64,000 nt of DNA from Congeria kusceri (GCA_027627225.1 CM051030.1:22591105-22655104), one strand, 5' to 3'. Shown: positions 44,953 to 57,565, counted from the first letter of the stretch. The notes: a model not told the origin generated them from the sequence alone. A program made the numbers and translations.

Positions 44953-46030
44953 TTAGCTCACCTCAGCACAAAGTGCTCTTGGTGAGCTTTTGGGACACCG
45001 TAATGTCCGTCGTCCAGCGTCCGTCGTGCGTGTGTTAACTATTTCTTCAAACGACTTCTTCTCGTAAACCGCTTTGCAGATTTTCACCAAACTTCACATG
45101 AATGATCCAAGGGTGAAAGATATACTTACACAGCTTTGCATATCGTTGCGGTCCGCGGCATATATAGGTCACCAGAGCTATGTGGCATCCTCATCCGGGG
45201 TCACATGCTTTATAAAGACTTAAATTGCAAAATGATTTTTAAAATGTTCTCCTCTAAAATACAAGGCCCAGAGCTTTGTATTTGGTATGTAACAACGTAT
45301 AGAGGTCCTCTACAAAGATTTTTCAAATTATGCTGCTGAGGTAAAAATTAGCCACGCCCCGGATTGACATGGTTTCTACAGACTTTGGGTAGTGGACTTT
45401 AAAATATTCTTCTCTGAACCCGCAAGGCCCAGACGTTCCGTATTTTGTATGTAACATTGTATATTGGTCCTCAACAAAGTGGCAACGCCCCGGGGGTAAT
45501 ATGGTTTATTTGCACTTAATATAAAGCAATGCATGTATGACTTTAAAAATATTCTTCTCTAAACCCACCAGGCACAGTTGTCGTATTTGGTATGTAACAC
45601 TGTATAGTGGTCCTCTACAAAGATTGTACAAATTATGACCAAGGGGTAAAAAGTAGTCGGGCCTTGGGGGTCATATTTTTCAATAGACTTATATGGCAAG
45701 TGGACAAAAATCTGCTCATCTGGAACCGCAAGTCCCAGAGGTTTCATATTGGGCATGGAATATTGTATAATAGTCCTCTACAAAAAGTTTTCAAATTATG
45801 CCACTGGAGTCAAAACTGGCAACGCCCTATGCATCACATGGTTTATATAGTCTTAAATAGCAAAATGACTTTACATATCTTCTCTTCTGATACGGTCAGG
45901 CCCAGATGTTTCGTAATTGGTATGTAACATCGCTACAAAGATTGTTCAAATTATGCCCCTTGGGGTATGAGGTAAGACGCATGAGGTTACATTGTTTATA
46001 TAGGCTTAAATAGCACAATAACTTTTTTAG
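44953..46030 (-). repeat. class I element with type-a monomers, reverse orientation, head missing
   Basis: Starts at about 44953 with the inverse of the class I tail (TAGCTCACCTCAGCACAAAG, then GGTGAGCTTTT and TCCGTCGTCCAGCG). Reversed type-a monomers follow (CAAATTATGCCCCTTGGGG, GTATGTAACATTGTATA, GGTCCTCTACAAAGATT). It stops near 46030 without a head. Open frames such as 45607-45927 lie within these monomers and are not genes. Confidence 0.78.
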
Positions 46031-48354
46031 AATTTAATAAATCGCATGGTCGATTAAACTTATATTAGAAACGATGCCGCAATTATTTGGTTGATCGGTT
46101 CAGATAAAATACCGCATTCAGTCATTGTGAATGTATTCATATTTGGGCAGGTCAATATTTTCGCACTGTAGAGTTTTTCATTTTGTTTCATTTTTTGAAC
46201 TGTTATATATTAGCCACCTTCTAACGATGTTTCGACCCATGGCATCCGCGTTTAAATCCAATAATTTATTTGCATAGTATTTTGTAGCATCAAACAGGCT
46301 GTACATAAAACAATGTTTGTTATTAAGTGTGGGTCGGTAGGTAGGAACACATATTATTTTTTTGCTTTTCAAATTATAACCTATTTACAATTTTGACAAA
46401 ATGAAAGAAAACAATATGCCAAGTATGTCGCTTTAAGCATAGTTTACTAAAATTGTTTGTATTTCTCTGGAAAAATAATCATAATTATTATAACTTTTAA
46501 ACAACAACAAAATGCCTCTGCTAAAAGGAAAATTCATACATGTACGTGCGACGATATTTTACAGAATTGTATCCCTACGCAAAACGCGAAAACATGATAT
46601 TTTCTGCTTAGTTCAAAACAATATTTTGGGAAGAGGCAATTTGAAAGGTATGTAGCTGGGGAAGAAACATAATCATAATAATTATGTTTACAAATATTTA
46701 AATTTAAAACAAACGATGTATATCTATTTATTTATATTAACGTGAATATCACATATCAAAATCAATTTACAGAAACATCTTATTCATTAACTTGAAATAT
46801 AAATTTACTGTAATTCCATTTACCGAAATAACCGTTAAATCTTAATATGTAATCTTAATATAGGTGTGTCGGTTCGCTGCAAATGTTTTGGCAAGGGCCC
46901 AAAACAATTACAGTGTCGGATCCCTGTTTTACAATTATATTATATTATGGCAGCATACCGTTTGTGTATGGTAAGGCCAAAAAAAGTTGTTTGTTTCCGC
47001 TAACGTCTTGGAAAAAAGTATGGTAGGTAGGTAGGCATAACTGTTTTTTTTTATTAACTTTTTTTTTCTTCGTGACCCCAAAACCACAGATCTACATCCG
47101 GTTTAACAACTTTTTTAGCAATTTGTTATAACTGAATTTTTATAACTTATTAAAACTGAGAATAAAAGAAAGACACACTTGATATTAAATAAGCAGTTTA
47201 TGTAAAACAATTTGAAAACCGAAGCCAAAGTTTCAAAGTTCAAAATCTTCACTTCAGACATGAGTTCCTATTTCCTTTTCTCATGCGGGCGCATTGTTCT
47301 TAGTTTTTTCCCAATTTAATGTATTCGACCCATAATTAGCTCGTTAATTTCCGTGTAATTTCGACGAAAGCCGTAGCCGTCCGTACATTACCGTTCGCAT
47401 TCGGAATACATACAAAACTTCTAAAAACATTATGTATTTCTTTAGCTAAACCGTAGTATTTGTTTCAGATTTTAATATCGTCGCTTTTAAAAGCAAATTA
47501 GATATACAATAACTATTAAAATGTAACGATCATAATTAAAACGAAAGTAGAATCGGAGTTTGTTCCCTTTGGAAATCATGATCATTTGAACGCTGATACA
47601 ATTTTATGTGCATATGACAGCGTTTATTTACCTTGATATAAATCATTTTGACCGACGAAAACGTAATAAAAGAGGTAGATTTTCAAGAGAAAATTGTGTC
47701 GGCTATGATCAGCTGCAATGATCTGTGACAGTGTGGTTGGAAAATTACCGAGAAGGATATTAGTTTGAATGTTTATGTCTACGTGAAATATTGTAACATT
47801 GACTAATGTGATGTCAATAATGTTCTCTATTGGAAAACTGACAAAGAAACCAAGTCAAACGGCGAGCCTAATACCAAGCTGTGTACGGGTTAGTATCAGT
47901 TCATAATCTAATTGTAAAGCCATTTGTTTGTATGGTAATAGTTACTAAGATAATGACAACTCGTGAATGGTTGTGTAAATATACTAAATAAAAATTATAG
48001 ATTTGTATGAATACACAGAGCAAACAGTTCGGAAATATCATAAGATGAAGTACTAGTATTAGTTTCCAAGCTTATTTAACCAAGTTCTATGTTTTGACAT
48101 AATGATATAATTATGTTACAATTTCCATATTGAAAATGCCATCAATTTTGCTTGTCATTCTCTTAAGTGTTATTACATAACCTTATAAGTCGGTTACCAA
48201 AACATGTCTAAAAATTCAACGGTTGGCATTAAATTTTGCTCAACTGACATCGGTGCCATATCAGACAATTATTAAAGCAATGATTGTTGTGTAAATTAAT
48301 ATCACTCTGTAAGTAGAATCTACTGTAAAACTGTGTACTGAAAACTTATATTCA
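46031..48354. other. non-coding DNA, nothing firm
   Basis: AT-rich, no supported gene. Around 46980-47060 the motifs GTAGGTAGGTAGGCATAAC and A/T homopolymers resemble a dispersed repeat also seen (partly reversed) near 55880 and 52450. Confidence 0.45.
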
Positions 48355-48878
48355 GTGATGCTGCTGTTCAGAAAAGCAAACACATCCAGTACGATGGGCG
48401 ACATGTTAGATGGAGACCAGGCTGTTAGTGTTCAACCAGAGGTATCGCTAGTAGCAGTCGCAATCCCATATTCATCATCAGCTGGGCGCAACCAGCTGAT
48501 GTTCAAAAATGAGAAGGCCAGAAATATTGATTCTCTGGGTCTTCTTGCCTATACTGACGTGATGAAAATACTACGGCAGAGGACATCGCTGGCTCCGGTT
48601 TATGTACCATCGAAACATTCAATTGTGAAAGCGCGGACAGTTTATTTAGTATTTAACATGTAAATATAATGGATGGGAGGCCCTATATTACAGTTGCAAA
48701 AAGGACGTTGGAAACGTTTATTACAAAAATTAACGGATTTTTTAAACCCAGTAAAGTTCATGATGGACATGGCCCGGAGCGTTACATTTTTTTAGATGAA
48801 AATGTGTTAATGCAGCACATATTGGTTCTATCTAGTATGTTTAATTTAAATTCATTTATAAACTATAGTAATTGTTAA
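48355..48878 (+). CDS. weak candidate coding segment(s), unidentified
   Basis: Two adjacent open frames on the plus strand, 48355-48663 (102 codons, beginning at GTG-ATG) and 48669-48878 (69 codons, beginning at ATG), have protein-like composition, for example AYTDVMKILRQRTSL and DGHGPERYIFLDENVLM. A splice-acceptor-like TTATATTCAG precedes the first frame at about 48354 and TATTACAG lies inside the second at about 48693. I cannot join them with confidence or name a family. The A+T content is lower here than around it. Alternatives are a decayed gene, a 3' terminal exon, or chance. Confidence 0.22.
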
Positions 48879-49847
48879 TTTAGTTAATACAACTATTTTG
48901 TTTATATTCTAGATTATGTGTTTTAGACTTTTTGAAAAAATATTGTCTATTATAGAATATACAATAATGAAACAAAGTTTAATTTTAATGTTTTATGTTC
49001 AAAGGTTATGGAACTAATTGTATATATTGCTTGTATTTTGTATCTACGAACTTGTTAAAGTTTTATAGGAGTATCTTTCTTAGGTTCTAAATAATTATTT
49101 AAAAATATTTAAAAAAGGTATTTCTGAAAAAAAATCCGGCTTAATTTTGTATGGGGGTAGTGTTCAAAACTGTTTGAATTTTTCAAATTTGCTTGGTAAA
49201 GTTTGTTTGTTTTGCCTTCATTGTGTGGCTTATAGTCCAAGAATAAAATATATTATGGTATAGATTCAGAACATGCATACAATAAGCAAGTTTATCACAT
49301 TTTGTTTATGGCTTTCAAAAAATAGAACAGGAAAATTCTCATCGATCATAAATATAATTAGCAATATGAGTACATATTACTTTCATATAAGTTCATTCAA
49401 TAATAATTGTTGATTATTTTCATAATATGTGTTCAATATACCATTCATAAATGTATATTTATATGAAGTTTATGAAATATTAATAAAGTCTTTCACTTGT
49501 AAAGATGCCTATAGCTTTACCGTTTTTGATGTTTTTAGCAAAAGAGGGGGTCATTAAAAAACTATATCTGACAAACCAAACGGTAAAATATCCTAAAATT
49601 TTGCAGAAAAGTCCAGATATGAATGCTCTTCAAGAAAATAATATGATTTGTGGTGTTCTAGACATTGAGTATTATGTGTTGAATACCTTAAATACACAGT
49701 GACGCTGTACGAATAAGTAGTTATTCTGAAGTGTGATTTCAACACTCACACCAGGGAAGCCACAATAGCTTCAAACATCCTTCCTTCAAGTTGAATTAAA
49801 TTTGCAGGTATAAAAACATGTTTCAATAGGGTTTTCGCAATTTTTGA
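48879..49847. other. AT-rich non-coding DNA
   Basis: Contains a potential polyadenylation signal AATAAAG at about 49481 on the plus strand, in an AT-rich stretch where it is expected by chance. A 65-codon frame at 49505-49702 is unsupported. Confidence 0.4.
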
Positions 49848-50185
49848 AGGCGATTCCGTGGTCTAGTGGTAACGCACTGTCTTCACAATCCAAGGGTCGC
49901 AGGTTTGATCCCCCATACCCTAACTTACTAACTCGTTTTTTGGATGAGACGTTAAACCGATTTGCAGTGTATTAGGTGCTTCACACCCGGCACTAAAAGA
50001 CCCATGGACGCCTCTGGAACGGGGCGTGTTCTGTATCTTTCATTATTATCCGTAACCCAACTACAAGTCTTCTGGGTGCGATGGCCATATGGGAGAGAAT
50101 ACCCGTGCACTCGATAAACATGCACTACACACACACGTTTTCCCAATTGGTTCCTGGTCACAACACCTCTTGGAGATAAGAACAC
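49848..50185 (+). mobile_element. tRNA-derived SINE-like element
   Basis: 49850-49918 is tRNA-like: A box TGGTCTAGTGGTAACGCACTG region, loop TTCACAA (anticodon CAC if read as a tRNA) and B box GCAGGTTTGATCCC. It is followed by GGATGAGACGTTAAACCG and CCGGCACTAAAAGACCCA, which resemble the conserved central domain of widespread metazoan SINEs. The body continues through GGGTGCGATGGCCATATGGG to about 50185. Precise ends are not determined. Confidence 0.65.
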
Positions 50186-50780
50186 GGTTCTGCATCACTA
50201 GGAAGTCGCGCAAGCTAGCCCGGTACATAAACGTAACGTCAAAATCTGTCAAAATATATCATCGATCTTTGACGCTCAGTCAAGGCGCTCGTTTTTATTT
50301 ATACTTAACCGGCATATTTTATTTTAAATTACAGTCTAATAATTGTTCAAGTTAGAATAGACTAATAGTCACTGTAGTCATTTTATCAAATATGGTGTTC
50401 ATTTTGGAACAGTTTTGCTAAGTTTGTATTCATTATATTTTATATTGTTCTATGAATGCCCTTTTGATACATTGAAATAACAGCTCATGTTTTGAGTTAT
50501 ATCATGTAATTAACATCGTTTGACAATTAATATTTAAATAAATGGGTTAAATAATTATACAGTACAAACAAGTATCTACAGCGATTTAAGAATGCGCCTG
50601 TGCAAGGAATTTATCAATTCAAGTCCATTTTTCAATAACCATATTTCATTGTACATATATATACTACGCTGCGGACTGTGGCCTTATATCTCTAAATCAG
50701 GTCTTGGTTCAAAAATGTCCCATCCGTTACACGGAAATAATACCCATGGATCACTTCATCACCAGCTTAAAATTCAGCAC
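50186..50780. other. AT-rich non-coding DNA
   Basis: No gene or repeat recognised. Confidence 0.5.
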
Positions 50781-51260
50781 CTATTTATCATGGTGCGCCT
50801 TTCGTAACGAAACAACAATTGTTGTGGCCTGTAAATCATAATATCGGTATGACTCGTCATCCATATTCCTAATTGCAAGCATATTTCCTGGACAAACAAT
50901 ACTGCTTATTTCTGGTTCTTCGGACAATGATTTGTCCAGCAAACTCAAACTGTCAGTAGATGGTGTTCGCAAAGGTTGAATTGTTATTCTTTTCATGGGT
51001 CCTAGCGTTTCATCAATAACACACTCGTAATACATATTATTGGCACAGGAATCGCACGAATAATACGATAAGTTACATGTACGTGTTCTTTCTGATCCGT
51101 CACGGGCGCTAAGAACTTGGTGGATTTTTCGGTTCTCTGTCATCTCGGTTAACAGTTTCCGATCCCAGGGAACAATAAACATGCAATAACAGATACTGAT
51201 CTCACTAAATATGTCTGTACACAGCGTCAAAATTCCAAGCGTTACAATTTTCCTCCACAC
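50781..51260 (-). CDS. probable coding exon of an unidentified, possibly secreted, Cys-rich protein
   Basis: The minus strand is open for 159 codons, ending in TAG at 50781, a length unlikely by chance at this base composition. The N-terminal part is hydrophobic (IVTLGILTLCTD followed by ISICYCMFIV) and could be a signal peptide or anchor. It is followed by a Cys-rich stretch (RTCNLSYYSCDSCANNMYY) and a Ser/Glu-rich region (LLDKSLSEEPEISSIVCP). There is no ATG at the start. The frame stays open 5' to an acceptor-like GAGCAG at about 51303, so the true start is probably in an upstream exon. A candidate first exon ending ATG|GTAAGC lies at about 51593 on the same strand, but its phase does not join cleanly to this frame. 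I do not recognise the family. It lies upstream of the Ig exons on the same strand but carries its own stop codon. Confidence 0.4.
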   Translation of the reverse strand: MWRKIVTLGILTLCTDIFSEISICYCMFIVPWDRKLLTEMTENRKIHQVLSARDGSERTRTCNLSYYSCDSCANNMYYECVIDETLGPMKRITIQPLRTPSTDSLSLLDKSLSEEPEISSIVCPGNMLAIRNMDDESYRYYDLQATTIVVSLRKAHHDK

Positions 51261-53339
51261 AGATTGTTGTAAAATAATAGTATTTATTTTAGTTGAACCT
51301 GCTCAATATTTACGAATCGATTCTAACGTAAAACACTACTATCGAAATCAACGTATGTGAAGTTCGCTTAACTACTTACATGTTTTACAGTATACCGATT
51401 ATGCGCAAATATTTTTAACAAACGTTTTTAGTAAAACGTTACAATTACCTCCTCACGCGTTTTAATAATTTTTATACAAACTACTACGAGAAATTCTATA
51501 AAATTCACTGTACATTTAAAAGAGCAAAACACTATTATATGTTTTAATTTATATCACAATAGTATAAAGAATAGTATATAAAAAGCGCTTACCATTTTAG
51601 CTTCCGTTGATTTTTCTTTTATTTTTTTTTTCAATCTTACATGTTTATCAATTATCTTTCAACCGCCAATACCGAAATATGGTTGAACTTTCGAATATTT
51701 CCGGTCAGTATTTAAATGTACGTCATTCCTGTAATGTCATGAAATGCTTTCATGTGAAAAATATTACATAGAACGATTATATGTTCAGTACAAAAAGAAA
51801 TATAGTGCATCTATCGGTTACATCTTACACGACGTTTTCTCTATGACTTGTCTTTCTTTTCACGTTGTATTTGAAATTTTATTTACAACAAGAACATACA
51901 ATGCATACGACATTAATCCGCATTTCATTACGATAAAATCGACGTATAGTACTTTACCATTATTAGTGACATTAATTTTACAAATCAACAATTTGGGGTA
52001 GGCTGATTTTTACGTTGTGCCGGGTTAGCTTGCGCGACGTCCAGACGCTCTTTTGCTATTTATTATTCATAAGCACCTGTACACAATCAAACTTTATTAA
52101 GGCATAGACGCGTGTTATCGTTAAATGTGCGCCAATATGATCAATTAATGTCAGTATTTAGGAGAATATCTCCGACGAACTCTGCAAAATGCGATTTATT
52201 TACTGAGGAAAAACATGGCAAAGTTGTATCAAAGGGCGACAACTTCTGTATGCAAACGGTTAAGCAACACCAATACTATTGGCGTTGCTGCCTAGACTGG
52301 TTCCGCGGGCGTAATAGAATATTTCAAAAAAAAACGTCAATAGGTCGGATCCCAGTCTAGTTACTGCCTTTATAACAAAACGTTCAATATCATTCGAAAA
52401 CACGCGACAATTTAAAAGAAACATTTCCAAAAGGCAAACAAAAAAATTATGGTCCGGGGCAAAAAAACATGGTCGGTCGGGTTGGTGGAAACAAACAACT
52501 TTTTTTACGCCTTATAGCAGCAAAAACAGATGATACGAACATAATACGCAGAAGATATGAAAATAGTTGTAGTTAACCCAGACCCCATTAAATAGAAGGA
52601 CAACGCAGACGCTATGCACGAATATATATATCTACATGCTGTAAGAAAACGTACATAACCCTTAACTGTAGGAGAAAGGTGGTTTTTATCCTGAAACTAT
52701 CTCAAACAGTGACCTAATAAAGCGGTGACCATATAAACGTGGCTGTGATACGCCGTCAAAGGTATTTCTACGCACCGGATAACAACATTGTCGAGAATGT
52801 TAGACACAGCATAAACATAAAATACACGTCTACTTTCCCGGGTTTTTCATCGATTTAAACTTGTGTTGTCTACTTACATGTTTAATCTTCTATCACGAGT
52901 TGCCACTTAACAGGTTAACAGCAACTTCCTTCCATTCCATCTCAACACACTTGATGCAAGTGGGTTATTCTTTGTGGATAGAGTTCATTTGTTCAACCAA
53001 CAAAGCATACACTATTCATAAAAAGATAACCCTTTATATAAATTTGAGATGGAAACAAATGAAAAATCATCAAAGGCTACATCAGTAATTTTAACGTTGA
53101 TCGAAACATTTATTTCACTTTCAGTCACACTGTCCATCACCCAAACCTATCCGTGTAAATGTAGAAACATGAAAAACAATATATCTCTCCGTTTCCAATC
53201 GAGGCATATATTCCACGCACTATTTATGTGAATGTTATTGCATAATTTAATCCATCCACAACACAGAAATACTAAATATTTATTCCGATTTCATGTATTT
53301 TATTTAAATCGCAATAATAATAATTATCACACAAACACG
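51261..53339. other. non-coding DNA, nothing recognised
   Basis: AT-rich with short unsupported frames. GGTCGGTCGGGTTGGTGGAA near 52470 resembles a dispersed repeat motif seen at about 2110. Confidence 0.5.
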
Positions 53340-54030
53340 TTTGTTTATTTAATTTTAATACACTAAACGTTTCGGCATGATGCCTTCATCAGTAGTAATA
53401 AAATAATAAATATAAACAAAGGAAGTGACGTCGACGTCATACAGTGACGTTACGTCGTTTGGCGGAAAAATGATGACCTGTAAAATAGCATTATGCTGAC
53501 ATATATAGAACACATAATCATGATAGTATAAAATGATGGATCAGAGTTGATTCATCAGCCTATTAATTATAATATAATAAAAAACATAGTAATAGGCAAA
53601 CATCGAATATATGTCAAGTATGTGAACGTATTATATATCGTAGAGCACTTTGTTATTAAGACCGTTAGGAAGCATAGTCTTTAATTTATGTATCCAAAAC
53701 GTTTCTTTACATAAACGGTCTAGATTATTATGAACAACATCTATTGGAACAAAAGAGAAATCTGACAATGTACAATTATTGTTGAGAGACCCAAAATGGG
53801 TTGCAACATGTGATACAGGATTTATTGAACAGTTTCTTATATCAAATCTATGGTTATTCATTCTACGGGAAACACTTTGATTGGTTTGTCCGACATACTG
53901 TTTATTACATTTTTTACATGTAATAAGATATATAACATCACGTGAGGTACAATTTACATCATTTTGCAAATCATATGTTAATTTAAATCGCAATACATTC
54001 GCCTTCTGGGCTGTATACACAATGTAAACT
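53340..54030 (-). mobile_element. 5'-truncated Penelope-like element (3' end)
   Basis: A GIY-YIG endonuclease frame (53631-54020) is followed 3' on the same strand by a non-coding tail. The tail has GACGTCGACGTC and, at 53368-53392, CTGATGA...GAAACG arranged like the hammerhead-type motif reported from Penelope-like elements. No reverse transcriptase frame is present upstream, so only the 3' part of the element remains. Confidence 0.6.
53631..54020 (-). CDS. GIY-YIG endonuclease domain of a Penelope-like retroelement (fragment)
   Basis: About 129 codons ending at 53631. The fragment VIYLITCKKCNKQYVGQTNQ is the GIY-YIG signature (Y...YVG) with an embedded CxxC, followed by the conserved VSRRMNNHRFDI segment (Arg and His of the domain). 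A later glutamate in LCKETFWIHKLKTM fits the catalytic Glu and the C-terminal HKL motif. In Penelope-like elements this domain nicks target DNA and lies C-terminal to the reverse transcriptase. The frame begins after a TAA at about 54030 with no ATG; the region upstream has no reverse transcriptase. It is therefore a relic or a truncated copy, not a host gene. Close relatives in other GIY-YIG families cannot be excluded, but the CxxC-YVGQT pattern favours Penelope-like elements. Confidence 0.75.
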   Translation of the reverse strand: MYTAQKANVLRFKLTYDLQNDVNCTSRDVIYLITCKKCNKQYVGQTNQSVSRRMNNHRFDIRNCSINPVSHVATHFGSLNNNCTLSDFSFVPIDVVHNNLDRLCKETFWIHKLKTMLPNGLNNKVLYDI

Positions 54031-57000
54031 TAGAACTCAACATGAATGACGTAGAAGGCGTGACGTAATGAAACTTTAAAAACCAATATAATCTGGTTTA
54101 AACAGAAACGTTTTCACTACGTCATTGTCGTGTGTAATACTGGCATAGGGGCCTAAGCAAATAAGATTTATTAACGGTTTACTGTCGCTTTTAGATAAAG
54201 GTGATAAAGAAATATAGAACTATTGTTTCCGGGTAGTACGCCTACATGCAAGCGAGTTATTACGTTCGAGGCCCATGTAAAATTCTTAAACCTTATTAGT
54301 GTTGGGTGTTTTTAAAATTCAATTGAAAATAAATCAGGATATGTTTATCCCCCACCGATGAAATTGGGACGGAGTATTGAAATGGCGTTGTCCGTGAGTT
54401 CTTCCGTTTGTCACTCTTTTCTGTCCGATACCATTGTGTCAGTAACTGGCGGGTAGAATTCCATGAAACGTAAAACAAATATGTACCAATATAGTGCGGT
54501 GATGCACGTCAAGTTTTACTTGGGTCAGTCAATTAAGTTTTTTTTCCAGAGTAAGTGCACTTTATTTAGTGACAAAATGCACATTTTTCCATTAGGCCAT
54601 CCTTAAAAAAATGTTTGTTTGCGGTAACGCTACCGATTCATGAAATTGTGCCCGACTCACAAGTTTGTATAGGCTTCCGTGAAGCAAATTTTTGTTTTAT
54701 TCGAAAATATCAGTTATACAATCGTCATAATTTGTTCGTAATTCAAATACATATCGTTTTTTTATCAACTAAACACTGCGTTCTTATTACCTTGCACTAA
54801 TATTTCCGATTTTAACAAACATTAAATCCGTTAAAAACATTAGTCGTTAATAATTACACCTGTTAAAACTAAAGAGTGACAGCGTGACGTAATAAATAAG
54901 CCGGTCTTTCAAATCTTCAAGCGTTAGCATCACGCATAGCACCGCTGTTGGTTTTTCTTTAAATGGCGTTGAGGGTTTCTCTCCTGATGATGTATCTGGT
55001 GTTTTATTATTCCTATATTTGATGTGACTGCCGAACTGGAGCTATCGTCTAGCAGTTTGTAGCTGAAAAGCGGTTAACACGCTTAGCACGTGGTCAGTGT
55101 AAAACAGCATCAATCGATACTACTGTACCTAAACAAGGCAAACGCTGTCGATTGAGCATTACTGAATTAGTGATCTAGGGGAAATGTCAAGGGTGTAAAA
55201 AATCAGACTGCCGTTTTGTTGCATTGAATAAATTGGAGATTTTCTTTCGGGGTGACCAAATATATATGTCCTGAAATTACAGGGGAGTGTGTTATAATGG
55301 AAAACGTTTTGATTATAAACAAAGATTAATTTGATCTGGAAAAATACGCGTTTTTATGAATATAAGTTTAGTGTAATATTACAAAATAACAACAAAAGCA
55401 AACACGTACAAAAAAGGCAATATAACCTTCACGGACAAATTGTTTTCAGATCCCCACCCCCTATCAAATTTTGCTTAAAGAATCGGGTGCGCGTTACACA
55501 TGGGTACGCGTTATATATTGTCTATATGAACATGTGCTGATGTACACTATAATGTATATTTTTTATTTATTTTGCAATACAGGCGACAGTCACGAGGTAT
55601 CATTTCAGTTTTGCGCACCGTATTCTAATGCGTCCACCGGACACAGACGTTACGAAACTATGCGTCTCATCGGAAATCTATAGATGCGTCCCAGACGCAG
55701 GACGCACATCTAGATTAATTACTGTTAATTTGAAGAAATAAAGCTGATTTTCGAACAGTGTTATTAACCGGATGCCTGAAAGAGTGAAACTACACTAAGC
55801 TATGTGATTTGCTCGTGTATTTTGCGTTAACGTAATACGGTTCGTGTCTCAGAGTCGTCAACATTTGTTCCTACAAAAAAAATCAAAAAAAATTCGACCT
55901 ACCTACCCACCTTGACAATTCTGGTTCGCATTACCGCAAATAAACATTTTTAAGGATTGCCTTGCTTAGAATTGTGTGTGAAGTTTCAGTTAAGTCCAAA
56001 ATATTGATATCGTTAAAGATGTTCAACAGAAACTTGGAATACTTGCTATTGGTAACAGAGTGCAGATGTATTACTAGTTTCATAATTGAGCGTTATTTTT
56101 TTGTTTAGGAATTTTAGTTAAATTTTAATGAAATATCTTTAATACCGTTACAGGAATTCAAATAACATTTCTTTATGGCGAGTTTGTGCAGATGTTTGAG
56201 GAGTCCCATTACTCAAGCTAACATTATTGCATGATATTTGCCCGTTTTTACCAATATAAATTTGGTTAACGGTTTTGTTAAATGAATCTTTCTCTTAAAA
56301 CATTAAGATATCGACTGCGCTGTCCTCTCGACAGCTCTTATTTCGATTTGCTTGATTTTGCGGGGGATATCAATTAATCGAATTTGTTTATATTGTGGTT
56401 GTTTATGAACGAATAACATTTGCTTATTTGATTTAAATTTAAATGTTTTATCAAATGCATTAACTTATAATTTGCTTTTTTTTCAAATGTGCGACGAAAA
56501 AATGTATTGTTTAGTCCACTAAAGCTATTAATAAAGATGTTGCTTTTTATTGTAATTAGAATTATTAGTTGTTTACAAATTATTAAAACGCCCAGTGACT
56601 ATGTTATTTATATAGAAATTACCTCCTGTTAAAAAATACATGTACCTCATAAGTCATAAGAATATTTTATAAATCGGGGGGAGATCGTAAAGTGAACTCT
56701 TGCTACCTTTAAGTGAGACAAAAACAGCTCGTGCTCAAAATGGTAGGTTTTGAAAAAAATTCTGGATATTTTTCTATGGTTCGAAATGCTGTTTTTCGCT
56801 TATTAACTCGATAATATATTAAAATTGTGGCTCAATATTTCATGTAATCACGTGTTTCATTTTAAGACTATAACGTTTCATATAAAAAAAGTTATTGATG
56901 GTACAGTGTGTGCAGGTGTGTTGTTGACTTGTAGATCTCACAACATTTGTTCGCATATTTAATAGTTTGAAAACAATTTTATATCATTTTATGACTCTCA

Positions 57001-57480
57001 ATATGCAGTTTAGCTGTACTCTTACACAACAGCCTAGTTTGACACTTTTAAAGCAAATATGCGTACTTAATCAACCCAGACCAATAATTAGTGCACCAAC
57101 TATTGTATCATCAAGTCTCACGTTCTTATGTCATGTTAAAATTGTTATATGTCACAACTATCCTTATTGTACATGTATCGTGCAGACGTTCTAACATAAG
57201 TCTCTGTTTATTTAGTATAATATTGCCTAGACAAAATAAACAAAGGAATGTTCATGTTTAGAATGTTACTCTGTCTCTCCGAGTTACGGGGCCTCCCGTA
57301 TGGGGATCTCGTCTGTTTTGTCAGTTAAAAACATTATTTGAATTAATCATTGAACTTTAAAACAAGGCATTTTGAGGACGTAGAATATATCAATATGAAA
57401 ATTAATTTAAAATCGGGGGGAGGTATAATAAAGAAAAAATGTCACGAGAATAAATGATGTTAAATTAAAAGAAAATGAAA
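54031..57480. other. non-coding DNA with scattered repeat fragments
   Basis: Mostly AT-rich with no supported gene. Near 55870-55925 a run of As precedes CGACCTACCTACCCACC, the reverse of a motif at about 47020. A head-like repeat in reverse lies at 56297-56345. Confidence 0.5.
56297..56345 (-). repeat. class II-related repeat head, reverse orientation
   Basis: On the minus strand AATAAGAGCTGTCGAGAGGA then CAGCGCAGTCGATATCTTAA matches the head at about 24143 (CAAGAGCTGTCAGGAGGACA, then CGGTCGATATCTTTAA). Confidence 0.6.
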
Positions 57481-57486
57481 GAAAGA

Positions 57487-57565
57487 TAAAGATTTTGGCA
57501 GGATTCGAACCACATTCATTTTGATTCAAAGTCTAAAACACTATCCTCCGCGATATTCTTTCCGA
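57487..57565 (-). pseudogene. tRNA-like sequence, degenerate
   Basis: On the minus strand GTGGTTCGAATCCTGCC is a good B box. The A box region (TCGCGGAGGATAGTG) is diverged and the intervening sequence TTTTAGACTTTGAATCAAAA could form an anticodon arm. It is probably a tRNA pseudogene or SINE head. Confidence 0.4.

Noticed and set aside
45607..45927. 106-codon plus-strand frame
   Set aside because: Runs through reversed type-a monomers; not conserved between monomers.
49848..49918. Functional tRNA-Val
   Set aside because: The stems are poorly paired and the sequence continues into a SINE-like body.
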